From NCBI RefSeq assembly GCF_005869225.1, contig NZ_SWFP01000002.1, positions 682,001 to 746,000 of the forward strand: a stretch of DNA of 64,000 nucleotides, in the 5' to 3' direction. The notes under the pieces were generated by a model. That model worked only from the letters and a program-made list of their open reading frames with translations. It made no database searches and was not told the origin of the DNA. Shown piece after piece: positions 1 through 7,933 of this stretch. Source of the stretch: Dyadobacter bucti. GTDB lineage: Bacteria; Bacteroidota; Bacteroidia; Cytophagales; Spirosomataceae. The first letter of the stretch is position 1. Each line of letters begins with the position of its first letter. The position numbers were made by a program, and so were the translations under genes.

Positions 1-80
1 TGCGGCTCCGAACCAAATAACCTCTTGAACCCCCAATCCGTAAACGGATCAATAAACCTTCCGGTCGTAAATTTTTCCAT
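1..80 (-). CDS. Rpn-family PD-(D/E)XK nuclease/transposase-like protein, N-terminal fragment
   Basis: The reverse strand from an ATG at 78-80 reads MEKFTTGRFIDPFTDWGFKR and then LFGSEP before the window ends. The phrase 'F-I-(D/N)-P-F-T-D-x-G-F-K-x-(I/L)-F-G' opens the Rpn/PF12784 family, PD-(D/E)XK nucleases linked to recombination and often called transposases. Only about 26 residues are visible, so the catalytic core lies outside the window and I cannot tell whether the gene is intact. These genes usually occur in several copies per genome. It is divergent from the receptor gene at 286, and about 200 bp of regulatory space separates the two. Confidence 0.75.
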   Translation of the reverse strand, partial: MEKFTTGRFIDPFTDWGFKRLFGSEP

Positions 81-192
81 GCATTGATAGTGTGTATTGC
101 GCCGAAATATAGCAAAATTCTTTTCCGGATTTTACTTATTTCCGGTTACTACAAATTCTTGATTTTTTTTCTCATTTCACCTTCGGTAGAAT

Positions 193-244
193 CCAGATTA
201 CGCTACTAAGCCTTTATGCAGGCATTATTACGCTTCCAATCTGG
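193..244 (+). promoter_or_regulatory. Possible structured leader upstream of the siderophore receptor gene
   Basis: In the 205-bp gap before the receptor, CCAGATT (193-199) is complementary to AATCTGG (238-244). Inside it, GCCT (210-213) pairs with AGGC (220-223) around a 6-base loop. It could be a leader RNA fold or an operator. It matches no riboswitch class I know, and the stems are short enough to arise by chance. The rest of the gap (81-192, 245-285) is AT-rich with no other clear signal. Confidence 0.25.
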
Positions 245-285
245 CGTGGATCCCTGATCAGAACTTATTTATTTTACCTGAAACA

Positions 286-2682
286 ATGCAACCCAGTAAA
301 TCCCTGCGCTCAGCACTTATTATTGTCTTTTGTCTGCTGTCATTCGGAATCTCTGCGCAAACGCTGACCACCTTATCCGGGCAGATCAAAAACGATCTTG
401 GGGAAGCAATTCCGGGCGCTTCTATTGCTATCAAAAAAACCAACCGAGGTACAACCAGTAACCCGGACGGGTACTTTTCAATTCCTGATTTAAAGCCAGG
501 AAACTATACCGTTGAAGTTTCCGCTGTGAGTTTTAAAAAGACATCCGAAACATTAACACTCAAAGCAGGACAAGCTTCCACCCTGAATATCAGCCTCAAA
601 GAAAACCAGACCGATCTGAGTGAGGTTCAGGTGTATGGTAAAACAGAAGTCCAGGAAGTTAAAGAGCAGGCTTTCACTGTCAATGCGATCGAGACCAAAC
701 AATTCGCCAATACTACCGCCGATCTGAACCAGGTGCTGAACCGCAGCGCGGGTGTACGTATACGCGAGCAGGGCGGCTTGGGGTCCAATTTCAATTTCTC
801 CATCAATGGTCTTTCGAGCAAGGCTGTGAAATATTTTATCGACGGCGTACCCATGGAAATCCTGGGTAGTTCCATGTCCCTGAACAACATCCCTGTCAAT
901 CTTGCGGAGCGGGTTGAAGTGTATAAAGGAGTGGTGCCGGTTCAGCTGGGATCCGATGCCATGGGCGGGGCGGTGAACGTGATCACCAGCCAGAAACAGA
1001 CCAATTACCTGGACATAAGCCACAGTTACGGCTCGTTTAATACCCATCGTTCCGCTTTTACGGGCCAGTATGTGCATAAGCCAACGGGCATTACTGTCAA
1101 AGGAACCGCATTTTTCAATTATTCGGACAATAATTATAAAATGAAGGGCGTGGAAATCCTTGAAGGCGGCAAGCGGAACGGCAACCAGATCACCGACCTC
1201 AGCGGCGCGTCTTTTGTGACTACAGATACCCGTCGTTTTCACGATACTTTCCGGTCGTCAATGGCCCAGCTTGAAGTGGGCGTCAGCAATAAAAAATGGG
1301 CGGATGTGCTCTATGCCGGACTAGGCTATACGGAGGGTGACCAGGACCTGCAAACAGGCTTTGAACAAACCATTGTCTACGGGAATGTGAACCGCAGAAG
1401 CAACGCACTCAGCGGGATGCTGCGCTATAAAAAGAATAACCTGTTTGTGCAGGGGCTGGATCTCAGCCTGTTTGCATCGATGTCCAAAGACAAATTCGTT
1501 ACTGCCGATACGCTTCTGAGACAATATTACTGGGACGGCAGCTGGACGGCCAAAGCCGCGTCGGAAATGGGTTCGATCAAAACGCTTTCCAACATCATCC
1601 GGCCAAGGACTTTCACCCGTGCCAATCTCAGCTACACGCTGAACGAAAAACACTCTTTCAATATCAATTATATCATTGACCACCTCAAAAACGAAAGTTT
1701 CAATGAACTGCTGACTCCGTCTGACGATATGCCGGGCATCATGAACAAGCAGATCCTTGGTATTGCCTACCAACAGCAGTTTTTTGAAGAAAAACTGGTC
1801 AATACTTTTTTTGCCAAATATTACGGACTGGCTCTTGAAAGAAAAAAATATGTAGACCAGAGTTACCAGGTTATTGACTCCAGATACAACAATTACGGGT
1901 ACGGGATCGCTTCCCGGTACAAGCTGCTGCCCGATCTCGGCATCAAAATTTCGCTGGAACATGCCTATCGCCTGCAGGAAGTCGAAGAGGTTTTCGGCGA
2001 CGGTCTGAACATCCAGCCTAATCCTGATTTGAAACCGGAGAGCAGCGACAATGTGAACCTCGGCGCTTATTATGGTCTCCGGTTTGATAAACATAAATTT
2101 TTCCTGGAAGCTTCCGGATTTTACCGCGACGCGAAGGACTTCATCTACCCCGTTCCCGACCAACGTTCGAAAGCATTGAAAAACGAGAACAAATCGAGCG
2201 TGCAGGTTACCGGGTTTGAGGCTGAACTGAGATACGATTATTCCGATCTGATCGCATTCAATATCAATGCCACTTACCAGAACGCGGTGAATATGACCAA
2301 GTTCGGCAATACGACTTCCACGACTTATGAGGCAACTTACAAGAACAAAATCCCTAATCAGCCATGGATGTTCGGCAACGCAAATCTGAGCATTGGCAAA
2401 AATAATGTTTTCGGAAAAGATACCCGCCTGCAATTCAACTGGTTCACCCAATATGTGCATTGGTTTTACCTGACCTGGGAAGCTTTTGGCAATGCAAACG
2501 GGAAATCGACGATCCCTACCCAGGTCATTCACAATGCTTCGCTGAGCTATTCCTTCAAAAACGGCCGCTATAATATTTCAGGTGAATGCAGAAACCTGAC
2601 CGACGATCTGGCATTCGACAATTTCAGGTTGCAGAAACCGGGGCGATCATTTTCATTGAAACTCAGGTATTTTTTAAAATAA
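286..2682 (+). CDS. xusA: TonB-dependent receptor, XusA-like (siderophore uptake)
   Basis: 798 residues. A Sec signal peptide (about 1-24, ending ISAQ) precedes a carboxypeptidase-regulatory-like domain (about 30-110), a TonB plug (about 120-240, with 'RSAGVRIREQGGLGSNFNFS' and 'YFIDGVPMEI') and a 22-strand barrel ending in FLK. There is no STN domain, so no sigma signalling is expected. It should import a metal chelate across the outer membrane using TonB energy. The function rests on context: a DUF4374 lipoprotein follows after 34 bp and a PepSY membrane protein after that, the XusA-XusB-XusC layout known from Bacteroides xenosiderophore use. The receptor alone would only be called a TonB-dependent receptor. 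The ATG at 286 gives a good signal peptide. Confidence 0.8.
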   Translation: MQPSKSLRSALIIVFCLLSFGISAQTLTTLSGQIKNDLGEAIPGASIAIKKTNRGTTSNPDGYFSIPDLKPGNYTVEVSAVSFKKTSETLTLKAGQASTLNISLKENQTDLSEVQVYGKTEVQEVKEQAFTVNAIETKQFANTTADLNQVLNRSAGVRIREQGGLGSNFNFSINGLSSKAVKYFIDGVPMEILGSSMSLNNIPVNLAERVEVYKGVVPVQLGSDAMGGAVNVITSQKQTNYLDISHSYGSFNTHRSAFTGQYVHKPTGITVKGTAFFNYSDNNYKMKGVEILEGGKRNGNQITDLSGASFVTTDTRRFHDTFRSSMAQLEVGVSNKKWADVLYAGLGYTEGDQDLQTGFEQTIVYGNVNRRSNALSGMLRYKKNNLFVQGLDLSLFASMSKDKFVTADTLLRQYYWDGSWTAKAASEMGSIKTLSNIIRPRTFTRANLSYTLNEKHSFNINYIIDHLKNESFNELLTPSDDMPGIMNKQILGIAYQQQFFEEKLVNTFFAKYYGLALERKKYVDQSYQVIDSRYNNYGYGIASRYKLLPDLGIKISLEHAYRLQEVEEVFGDGLNIQPNPDLKPESSDNVNLGAYYGLRFDKHKFFLEASGFYRDAKDFIYPVPDQRSKALKNENKSSVQVTGFEAELRYDYSDLIAFNINATYQNAVNMTKFGNTTSTTYEATYKNKIPNQPWMFGNANLSIGKNNVFGKDTRLQFNWFTQYVHWFYLTWEAFGNANGKSTIPTQVIHNASLSYSFKNGRYNISGECRNLTDDLAFDNFRLQKPGRSFSLKLRYFLK

Positions 2683-2716
2683 TCCATTCTAATAATTCAA
2701 AAACAAATTCAATAAG

Positions 2717-3928
2717 ATGAGCAAATTAATAAGCTTTTCAGCCAAGGCGGCTACCATAATGCTTCTGGCGTTTACCCTGAACAGTTGCAGCGACGACACC
2801 GGCGGTGAGAAACCTGAACCTGTGGAAGAAGGTAAGTATTCCGCTGTTTTGTGCGTGGGCAGCTGGCCCAACACGGCCTATTACATTGCTGATGTGCCTT
2901 CGCTGACGGAAGGGACGATCAGCTTGCAGGGTAACGGTGCCGAAATGACCGGTAAAGTATACGCACAGGACGTGATCCAGAAAGACGGTTTTTATTACCA
3001 CGCCAATTTCGGCAGCGGTCGCCTTGGTAAATATCACGTGGAAAACGGTGCGCTTCTGGTCGATAAGGAAGTTCCTTTTACGCACCTCAACTGGAGTTCC
3101 TACGCCTGGGTCGACAATCAGACCCTGGTTATTTTCGGTACCGGAGAATCGGAAGGCCGCTACGCGATCATCAAGGTTGCAGACATGTCCGTAACAACCG
3201 GCAAGCTGAACCTGGAAGCAAGACCAGCTGGTTTCGACGATTACAACATCGGTTTTGCCGAGTACCGCGATGGTAAGTTGTTCCTGGGTTATGGTTTCGC
3301 TTCGACCGATTTTACCAAATATCCAGATATGGCTGTGTACCAGAAATTCAATGTTGCCGTGATCAATTATCCTGCGATGAGCATTGAAAGTACGATTTCC
3401 GATATCCGCACCACTTCGCCGGGCGGCTCTCCCGTATATGCACCGGGATCATTTATCGATGAAAACAATGACCTCTATTTCATCAGCGACCCTGTTTTAA
3501 ATTATGATTACAAGTCGCCTTCTTCCGTTTACAGGATCAAAAGCGGTTCTACCCAGCTTGACCCAACTTACTATTTTGATTTTTCTTCCAAAGTCAATAA
3601 TGAAATGGGTGCTGCGATGTGGTACATCGGAAACGGGAAGGCCATTGTTCGTACCAGAGTAGCCGGACAGTCCATCGATACCGACCACTCATTTTCTGTC
3701 ATTGACGTAAAAACAGGCTCATTTATTAAAAAACTCGCTCTGCCTGCCGACAAAGGCGAAAGAATGGTTCAGGCGGTGATTGTCGAAGATGGCAAGGCTT
3801 ACATCGCTGTAAATGCTGCAGACAAAGACTATATCTGGGAATATGATCCGGCAACCGACAAGCTCACGCATGGGGCTGAATTTGTCGGAGGCATCGATTA
3901 CATTCTTCGCCTGGAAAAAACAAAATAA
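2717..3928 (+). CDS. xusB: DUF4374 surface lipoprotein, XusB-like siderophore-binding protein
   Basis: 403 residues with a lipoprotein signal (LLAFTLNSC, lipid Cys at residue 24) followed by SDD, so probably an outer-membrane lipoprotein. The body has repeated beta-strand units ('YSAVLCVGSWPNTAYYIADV', 'GRLGKYHVENGALLVDKE') typical of the DUF4374 beta-propeller. In Bacteroides, XusB binds and holds catecholate ferri-siderophores on the cell surface beside receptor XusA. The gene starts 34 bp after the receptor gene on the same strand, so the two are probably co-transcribed. The ligand cannot be read from the sequence. Confidence 0.72.
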   Translation: MSKLISFSAKAATIMLLAFTLNSCSDDTGGEKPEPVEEGKYSAVLCVGSWPNTAYYIADVPSLTEGTISLQGNGAEMTGKVYAQDVIQKDGFYYHANFGSGRLGKYHVENGALLVDKEVPFTHLNWSSYAWVDNQTLVIFGTGESEGRYAIIKVADMSVTTGKLNLEARPAGFDDYNIGFAEYRDGKLFLGYGFASTDFTKYPDMAVYQKFNVAVINYPAMSIESTISDIRTTSPGGSPVYAPGSFIDENNDLYFISDPVLNYDYKSPSSVYRIKSGSTQLDPTYYFDFSSKVNNEMGAAMWYIGNGKAIVRTRVAGQSIDTDHSFSVIDVKTGSFIKKLALPADKGERMVQAVIVEDGKAYIAVNAADKDYIWEYDPATDKLTHGAEFVGGIDYILRLEKTK

Positions 3929-3951
3929 GCTTCCTATACCCATAACAATCT

Positions 3952-3990
3952 CCCGGTTTCATGTAAAAACTGTGTAGGCATGAAACCGGG
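3952..3990 (+). terminator. 12-bp inverted repeat after the XusB-like gene
   Basis: CCCGGTTTCATG (3952-3963) and its exact complement CATGAAACCGGG (3979-3990) can form a perfect 12-bp hairpin with a 15-base loop. No T-run follows, so it may stabilise the 3' end of the xusAB message or act as partial attenuation before the PepSY gene rather than as a full intrinsic terminator. Confidence 0.5.
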
Positions 3991-4062
3991 GATCAATAAG
4001 ACCCTTCAACAAATACTCCCGCCAGCTTGTTTTTAGGTGGTTTCACAACAAAACGACTAATT

Positions 4063-5238
4063 ATGATGATGATGACAATCCTAAAAAAAATCAATGCCTG
4101 GCTGCATCTCTGGCTCGGCTTAGCTTCCGGAATTGTTGTCATCATTGTTGGTCTGACCGGTTGTATTCTGGTCTTTGAAACAGAAATTGAAGATCTTACC
4201 CTGTCCCACCTGCATGCCGCCAATCCTCAGAAAAAAGAAATGCTGCCTCCGTCGGTGCTATGGAGAAGTGTGAAACAGGCTTTGCCCGATAAAAAAATCC
4301 ATAGCGTATGGTACCACGGTGCCGATCATACCGCCCATTTCAGCCTCGATTCCGATTCGCTGGTGTATGTCAATCCATACAATGCCGAAATCGTAGCGAT
4401 GGTGGATCACGAAGATTTTTTCCATTTCATCCTCGACGGACATACTTCCCTCTGGCTTGAGAGCAAAACCGGGCAGGCCATTGTCAGTTACGCGACCCTC
4501 ATTTTTTTCGTATTGCTGATCACCGGTATGGTACTTTGGTGGCCTAAAAAGTGGAATAAGTCGGGCAGGGACAAAAGTTTTAAGATCAAATGGAATGCGA
4601 AGTTCAAGCGGGTCAATTACGACTTGCACAATGTCCTTGGTTTTTATTCACTAAGCATCGCGCTCGTCATCACGATCACCGGCCTGATCATGGGCTTCCG
4701 GTGGTTTTCGAAAAGTTTTTATTGGCTGAGCTCGGGAGGGGAACAACCTGCAGCTTATGTAAGGTCTTTTTCGGACACCACCCTCACCAACGTTCCCGCC
4801 TCTATGGATAATGTGGACAAAGCATGGAAGCTTGGCGTCGAAAAAATAGGTGTTTACAACAAAGACGCGATTATCGTTGATTTTCCGGAAAAAGCCTCCG
4901 ACCCTATTTCGCTTTGTACCGATATGTACAACGGGTCCTGGCGGTACGTTTACCTGGACCAGCACACGCTCAAACAACTTCCGTCCACCGAGACACAAAT
5001 TGCCGAGCTCGACATTGCCAAGTGGCTGAGGCGCACAAACTATGCGCTACATGTAGGCGCCGTCGGCGGAATGATCACCAAAGTCCTCTATTTTCTGGCC
5101 AGCCTGATCTGTACCAGCCTTCCTGTTACCGGTTTTTATGTCTGGTGGGGCAAGCGTGGAAAGGAAAAACGCAAAAAGAGAAAACGCGACCAACAATTCT
5201 CAAACCGGGACCTCTCAGTTTCACCAGGTAAAATCTAA
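4063..5238 (+). CDS. xusC: PepSY-associated membrane protein, XusC-like (putative ferri-siderophore reductase)
   Basis: 391 residues from the first of four consecutive ATG codons (4063, 4066, 4069, 4072). A TTG at 4027 in frame is also possible but would add an unlikely leader. A first membrane helix ('LHLWLGLASGIVVIIVGLTG') is followed by a PepSY-like periplasmic stretch, a helix pair ('ALIFFVLLITGMVLWWP' region and 'SIALVITITGLIMGF'), a second periplasmic part and a last helix ending in a Lys/Arg-rich tail. Conserved His in 'INAWLHLW' and 'YDLHNVLGFY' suit haem binding. PepSY-TM proteins of this kind reduce or release iron from imported siderophores at the inner membrane. It is third in the XusABC-like set. 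Confidence 0.78.
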   Translation: MMMMTILKKINAWLHLWLGLASGIVVIIVGLTGCILVFETEIEDLTLSHLHAANPQKKEMLPPSVLWRSVKQALPDKKIHSVWYHGADHTAHFSLDSDSLVYVNPYNAEIVAMVDHEDFFHFILDGHTSLWLESKTGQAIVSYATLIFFVLLITGMVLWWPKKWNKSGRDKSFKIKWNAKFKRVNYDLHNVLGFYSLSIALVITITGLIMGFRWFSKSFYWLSSGGEQPAAYVRSFSDTTLTNVPASMDNVDKAWKLGVEKIGVYNKDAIIVDFPEKASDPISLCTDMYNGSWRYVYLDQHTLKQLPSTETQIAELDIAKWLRRTNYALHVGAVGGMITKVLYFLASLICTSLPVTGFYVWWGKRGKEKRKKRKRDQQFSNRDLSVSPGKI

Positions 5239-5318
5239 ATTCGGCCCTGCATTTTTCTACCAGCTACTGATGTGCGTTCGACATCAGCTGATATCTTTAC
5301 GTCCTTTATTTCAACACT

Positions 5319-7769
5319 ATGAAAAATAAAATAAAATATAACCTCTGTCTTATTTTTTACCTGCTGGCTATTTCAGGAGGTCCGGGAATATTGAAAGCGC
5401 AGACCGTGCCGGCCTACCAGATCAAAGGACTGATCATCGACTCCGTTTCCAGAAAGCCCATCGAATTTGCCACCATCAGCATTCTTGACTCCGAAAAAAA
5501 GGTAGTAGCGCTTACATATTCCGATGAAAACGGTGTATTCAAATCGTCAGATGTTACCATTGGCACATTTTTCCTGAATTTATCTTTTGTGGGTTATGCA
5601 CAAAAAACACTGCCGTTTCAGATCAAATCTCAGTCAACGTTCGAATTTGGCACTATTTTCCTCAAACCTGATGCTACTGAACTGAGTGCTGTGACCATTA
5701 CCGGCACCCGCCAACTGATCGAACAGCAACCCGGAATGCTGATCTATAATGCTGAAAAAGATATCAGCAACCAGGGCGGAACCGCAGCAGACGTGCTTCG
5801 CAAGGCGCCGATCCTGAATGTGGATGCAGCCGGAAATGTGACCATGCGCGGCAATTCCAACCTGCGGATCCTCATTAACGGAAAATATTCCGGACAAATG
5901 GCGCGGAGCCCGGCTGATGCCCTGAACATGATGCCTGCCGGTTCCATCAAATCGGTGGAAGTAATTACAAGTCCTTCTGCCAGATATGATGCAGAGGGAG
6001 CCGCAGGGGTTATTAATATTATCACGAAAAAAGGAAACCAGAATACCAGCGGGACGATTGAAACCGTAATAGGGAATCTTGAACAAGCCATAAATCCCCG
6101 CATTGCCATTAATCGTGACAAATGGAATATCAGTTCTACCCTGCACATGCACCGTTTCCGGAATAAGGAATTACTCGGCATGGACAGGACCACAACTGAA
6201 AACGGCCAGCAGAGCGGACGAATCATTCAGGATATTGTAAAGGATAATGCAAAACCGCACGGTTCGGGCGACCTTCAGATAGAATATGCCCCGGATTCGG
6301 CAAATCTTTTTAATTTTTCGCTGAATGGCTGGCTCGGGAACTGGCCCCAAAACAGCGAGCAGCACAACCGTAGATTCTCGCCCGGCGGACAACTGGTTGA
6401 GGAATACTATCAGTCGGTAAAAACCAAAGCACCCAATACCGGCGTGGACCTGAACCTGGGTTATACCCGGAAGTTTAAAAAACCCGGTGAAGAATTGTAC
6501 CTGATGGCCCAGCACAACCGCGCCCGGGACAATTATGATTACAATGCGTCCCAGAGAGACAACGAAGATATTCTGGTGTACCGGGAGAAAAATGATAACA
6601 AGACCACAAATCGCGAGTGGACATTCCAGGGTGATTATATCCTGCCCTTGTCGGCGTCGGGAAAACATGCGCTGGAAAGCGGTGCAAAGGCAATTTTACG
6701 AAACGTAAGCAGCTTATACGATGTGGCGGCCAGCGAAAACGGTCAGCCTGATGTGCTGGTCCCGATCGGATCAAGATCGGATGAGTTTGACTACCGGCAG
6801 GATGTACTGGCAGCGTACAGCCAGGTTAAGTTCAAATGGAACAGCGGCTGGGCTTTACACGCCGGGGCGCGTATGGAAGGTACTTTTCTGGAAGGTAATC
6901 AACGCGATATTGGTTTAAATTTCAAAAACGAGTTCTGGAATTTTGTACCGAGCGCGACGCTTTTCAAAAAGCTCGATGCCAACAATAACCTGACACTGAG
7001 CTATACCAAACGCATTTCCCGGCCGTCGATCTGGGACCTTAACCCGAACCGCGACAGTCAGGACCCTAAAAATATTGTGACAGGAAATCCAGAGTTAAGA
7101 CCTGAAGAAGTGAACCAGGTAGAATTCACCTACGCCTTGCAGACCAATTCTGACCTGTTTGTGAACATGTCGGTTTTCGGGCGGAAAACGGATAATTCAA
7201 TCGAAAGCATTATCACTGTTGATTCCGCCGGCGTCGCAACTACCACCAAGCAAAACCTCGCATCAAACGGTCAGTACGGGGTTAACTTTTCGACATCATT
7301 TACCGTATTGCCTGGCTGGAAAGTCAATAGCAATGCCAATGTGCGTTATGCCAAATACAAAAGCGGTGCGTTGAATATCAGCAACAACGGGACTGCCTGG
7401 GGAATTAACGTCAACAGTAGCTGGAAACTGCCTAACAATTACAGCGTTCAGGTTTACGGGGATTATGACGCAAGAAGCGTTACTCTTCAGGGTTACGAAA
7501 CCTATTGGTTTTACTACAGTCTTTCAGCAAAAAAGGAGATCCCTTCGAAAAAACTGACCATAAGCCTCACGACTGTAAGCCCGTTTTCAAATTATATATC
7601 ACGGAAAGAAATCGTGCGGTCGGCCGATTTCACGAGTTCCCTGCGTACCCAATATCTGATGCGGTCGGTCAGGCTTTCGCTGAATTGGGAATTTGGGGGC
7701 CTGTTTAATGAAAACAACCGGAGAAAGATCAATAATGATGATTTAAAAAATGCCAAACCGACAGGTTGA
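5319..7769 (+). CDS. Outer membrane beta-barrel (TonB-dependent receptor-like) protein
   Basis: 816 residues. A signal peptide (about 1-28, ending LKAQ) is followed by a carboxypeptidase-regulatory-like domain (about 33-115), a plug ('ADVLRKAPILNVDAAGNVTM', 'SVEVITSPSARYDAEGAAGV') and a long barrel of the PF14905 outer-membrane beta-barrel class. The 'PSARYDAEGAAGVINIITKK' phrase is typical of that class. The substrate is unknown. It lies 80 bp after the PepSY gene on the same strand, so it may be part of the iron locus or a separate unit. A rho-independent hairpin follows at 7886. Confidence 0.8.
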   Translation: MKNKIKYNLCLIFYLLAISGGPGILKAQTVPAYQIKGLIIDSVSRKPIEFATISILDSEKKVVALTYSDENGVFKSSDVTIGTFFLNLSFVGYAQKTLPFQIKSQSTFEFGTIFLKPDATELSAVTITGTRQLIEQQPGMLIYNAEKDISNQGGTAADVLRKAPILNVDAAGNVTMRGNSNLRILINGKYSGQMARSPADALNMMPAGSIKSVEVITSPSARYDAEGAAGVINIITKKGNQNTSGTIETVIGNLEQAINPRIAINRDKWNISSTLHMHRFRNKELLGMDRTTTENGQQSGRIIQDIVKDNAKPHGSGDLQIEYAPDSANLFNFSLNGWLGNWPQNSEQHNRRFSPGGQLVEEYYQSVKTKAPNTGVDLNLGYTRKFKKPGEELYLMAQHNRARDNYDYNASQRDNEDILVYREKNDNKTTNREWTFQGDYILPLSASGKHALESGAKAILRNVSSLYDVAASENGQPDVLVPIGSRSDEFDYRQDVLAAYSQVKFKWNSGWALHAGARMEGTFLEGNQRDIGLNFKNEFWNFVPSATLFKKLDANNNLTLSYTKRISRPSIWDLNPNRDSQDPKNIVTGNPELRPEEVNQVEFTYALQTNSDLFVNMSVFGRKTDNSIESIITVDSAGVATTTKQNLASNGQYGVNFSTSFTVLPGWKVNSNANVRYAKYKSGALNISNNGTAWGINVNSSWKLPNNYSVQVYGDYDARSVTLQGYETYWFYYSLSAKKEIPSKKLTISLTTVSPFSNYISRKEIVRSADFTSSLRTQYLMRSVRLSLNWEFGGLFNENNRRKINNDDLKNAKPTG

Positions 7770-7795
7770 GGTTAACAAAAGTATGCGAGCGAAGC

Positions 7796-7850
7796 TGGCG
7801 CCGAGCTGCGCTCGGTGCCGACTATTCCCCGAGCTCAGCTCGGAAAAGCA
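7796..7850 (+). repeat. Divergent copy of the double-hairpin dispersed repeat
   Basis: This copy has the same framework as three elements at 59.6-63.0 kb: GGCGCCG, stem, CGGTGCCG, spacer, CCGA, stem, TCGG. Its arms differ: CCGAGC pairs with GCTCGG twice where the other copies use GACTTCCAGTC or GGCTTCCAGCC. Because the arms differ but still pair, the hairpins rather than the sequence seem to be kept. Confidence 0.55.
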
Positions 7851-7885
7851 CCAACGCACAAAACGCCAGAAGCTATTAAAAACAG

Positions 7886-7912
7886 AAAGTCCGGGGTGCG
7901 ATCCCGGACTTT
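7886..7912. terminator. Bidirectional rho-independent terminator
   Basis: AAAGTCCGGG (7886-7895) pairs with CCCGGACTTT (7903-7912) around a 7-base loop. A-rich sequence precedes it and TTTT follows, so it can end transcripts of both the barrel gene (+) and aconitase (-), which converge here. Confidence 0.8.
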
Positions 7913-7933
7913 TCCATTTACATACAAAAGCTC

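Noticed and set aside
1321-2532. 403-codon open frame on the minus strand within the XusA-like gene
   Set aside because: It is a shadow of a clear TonB receptor and has no recognisable domain or signal peptide.
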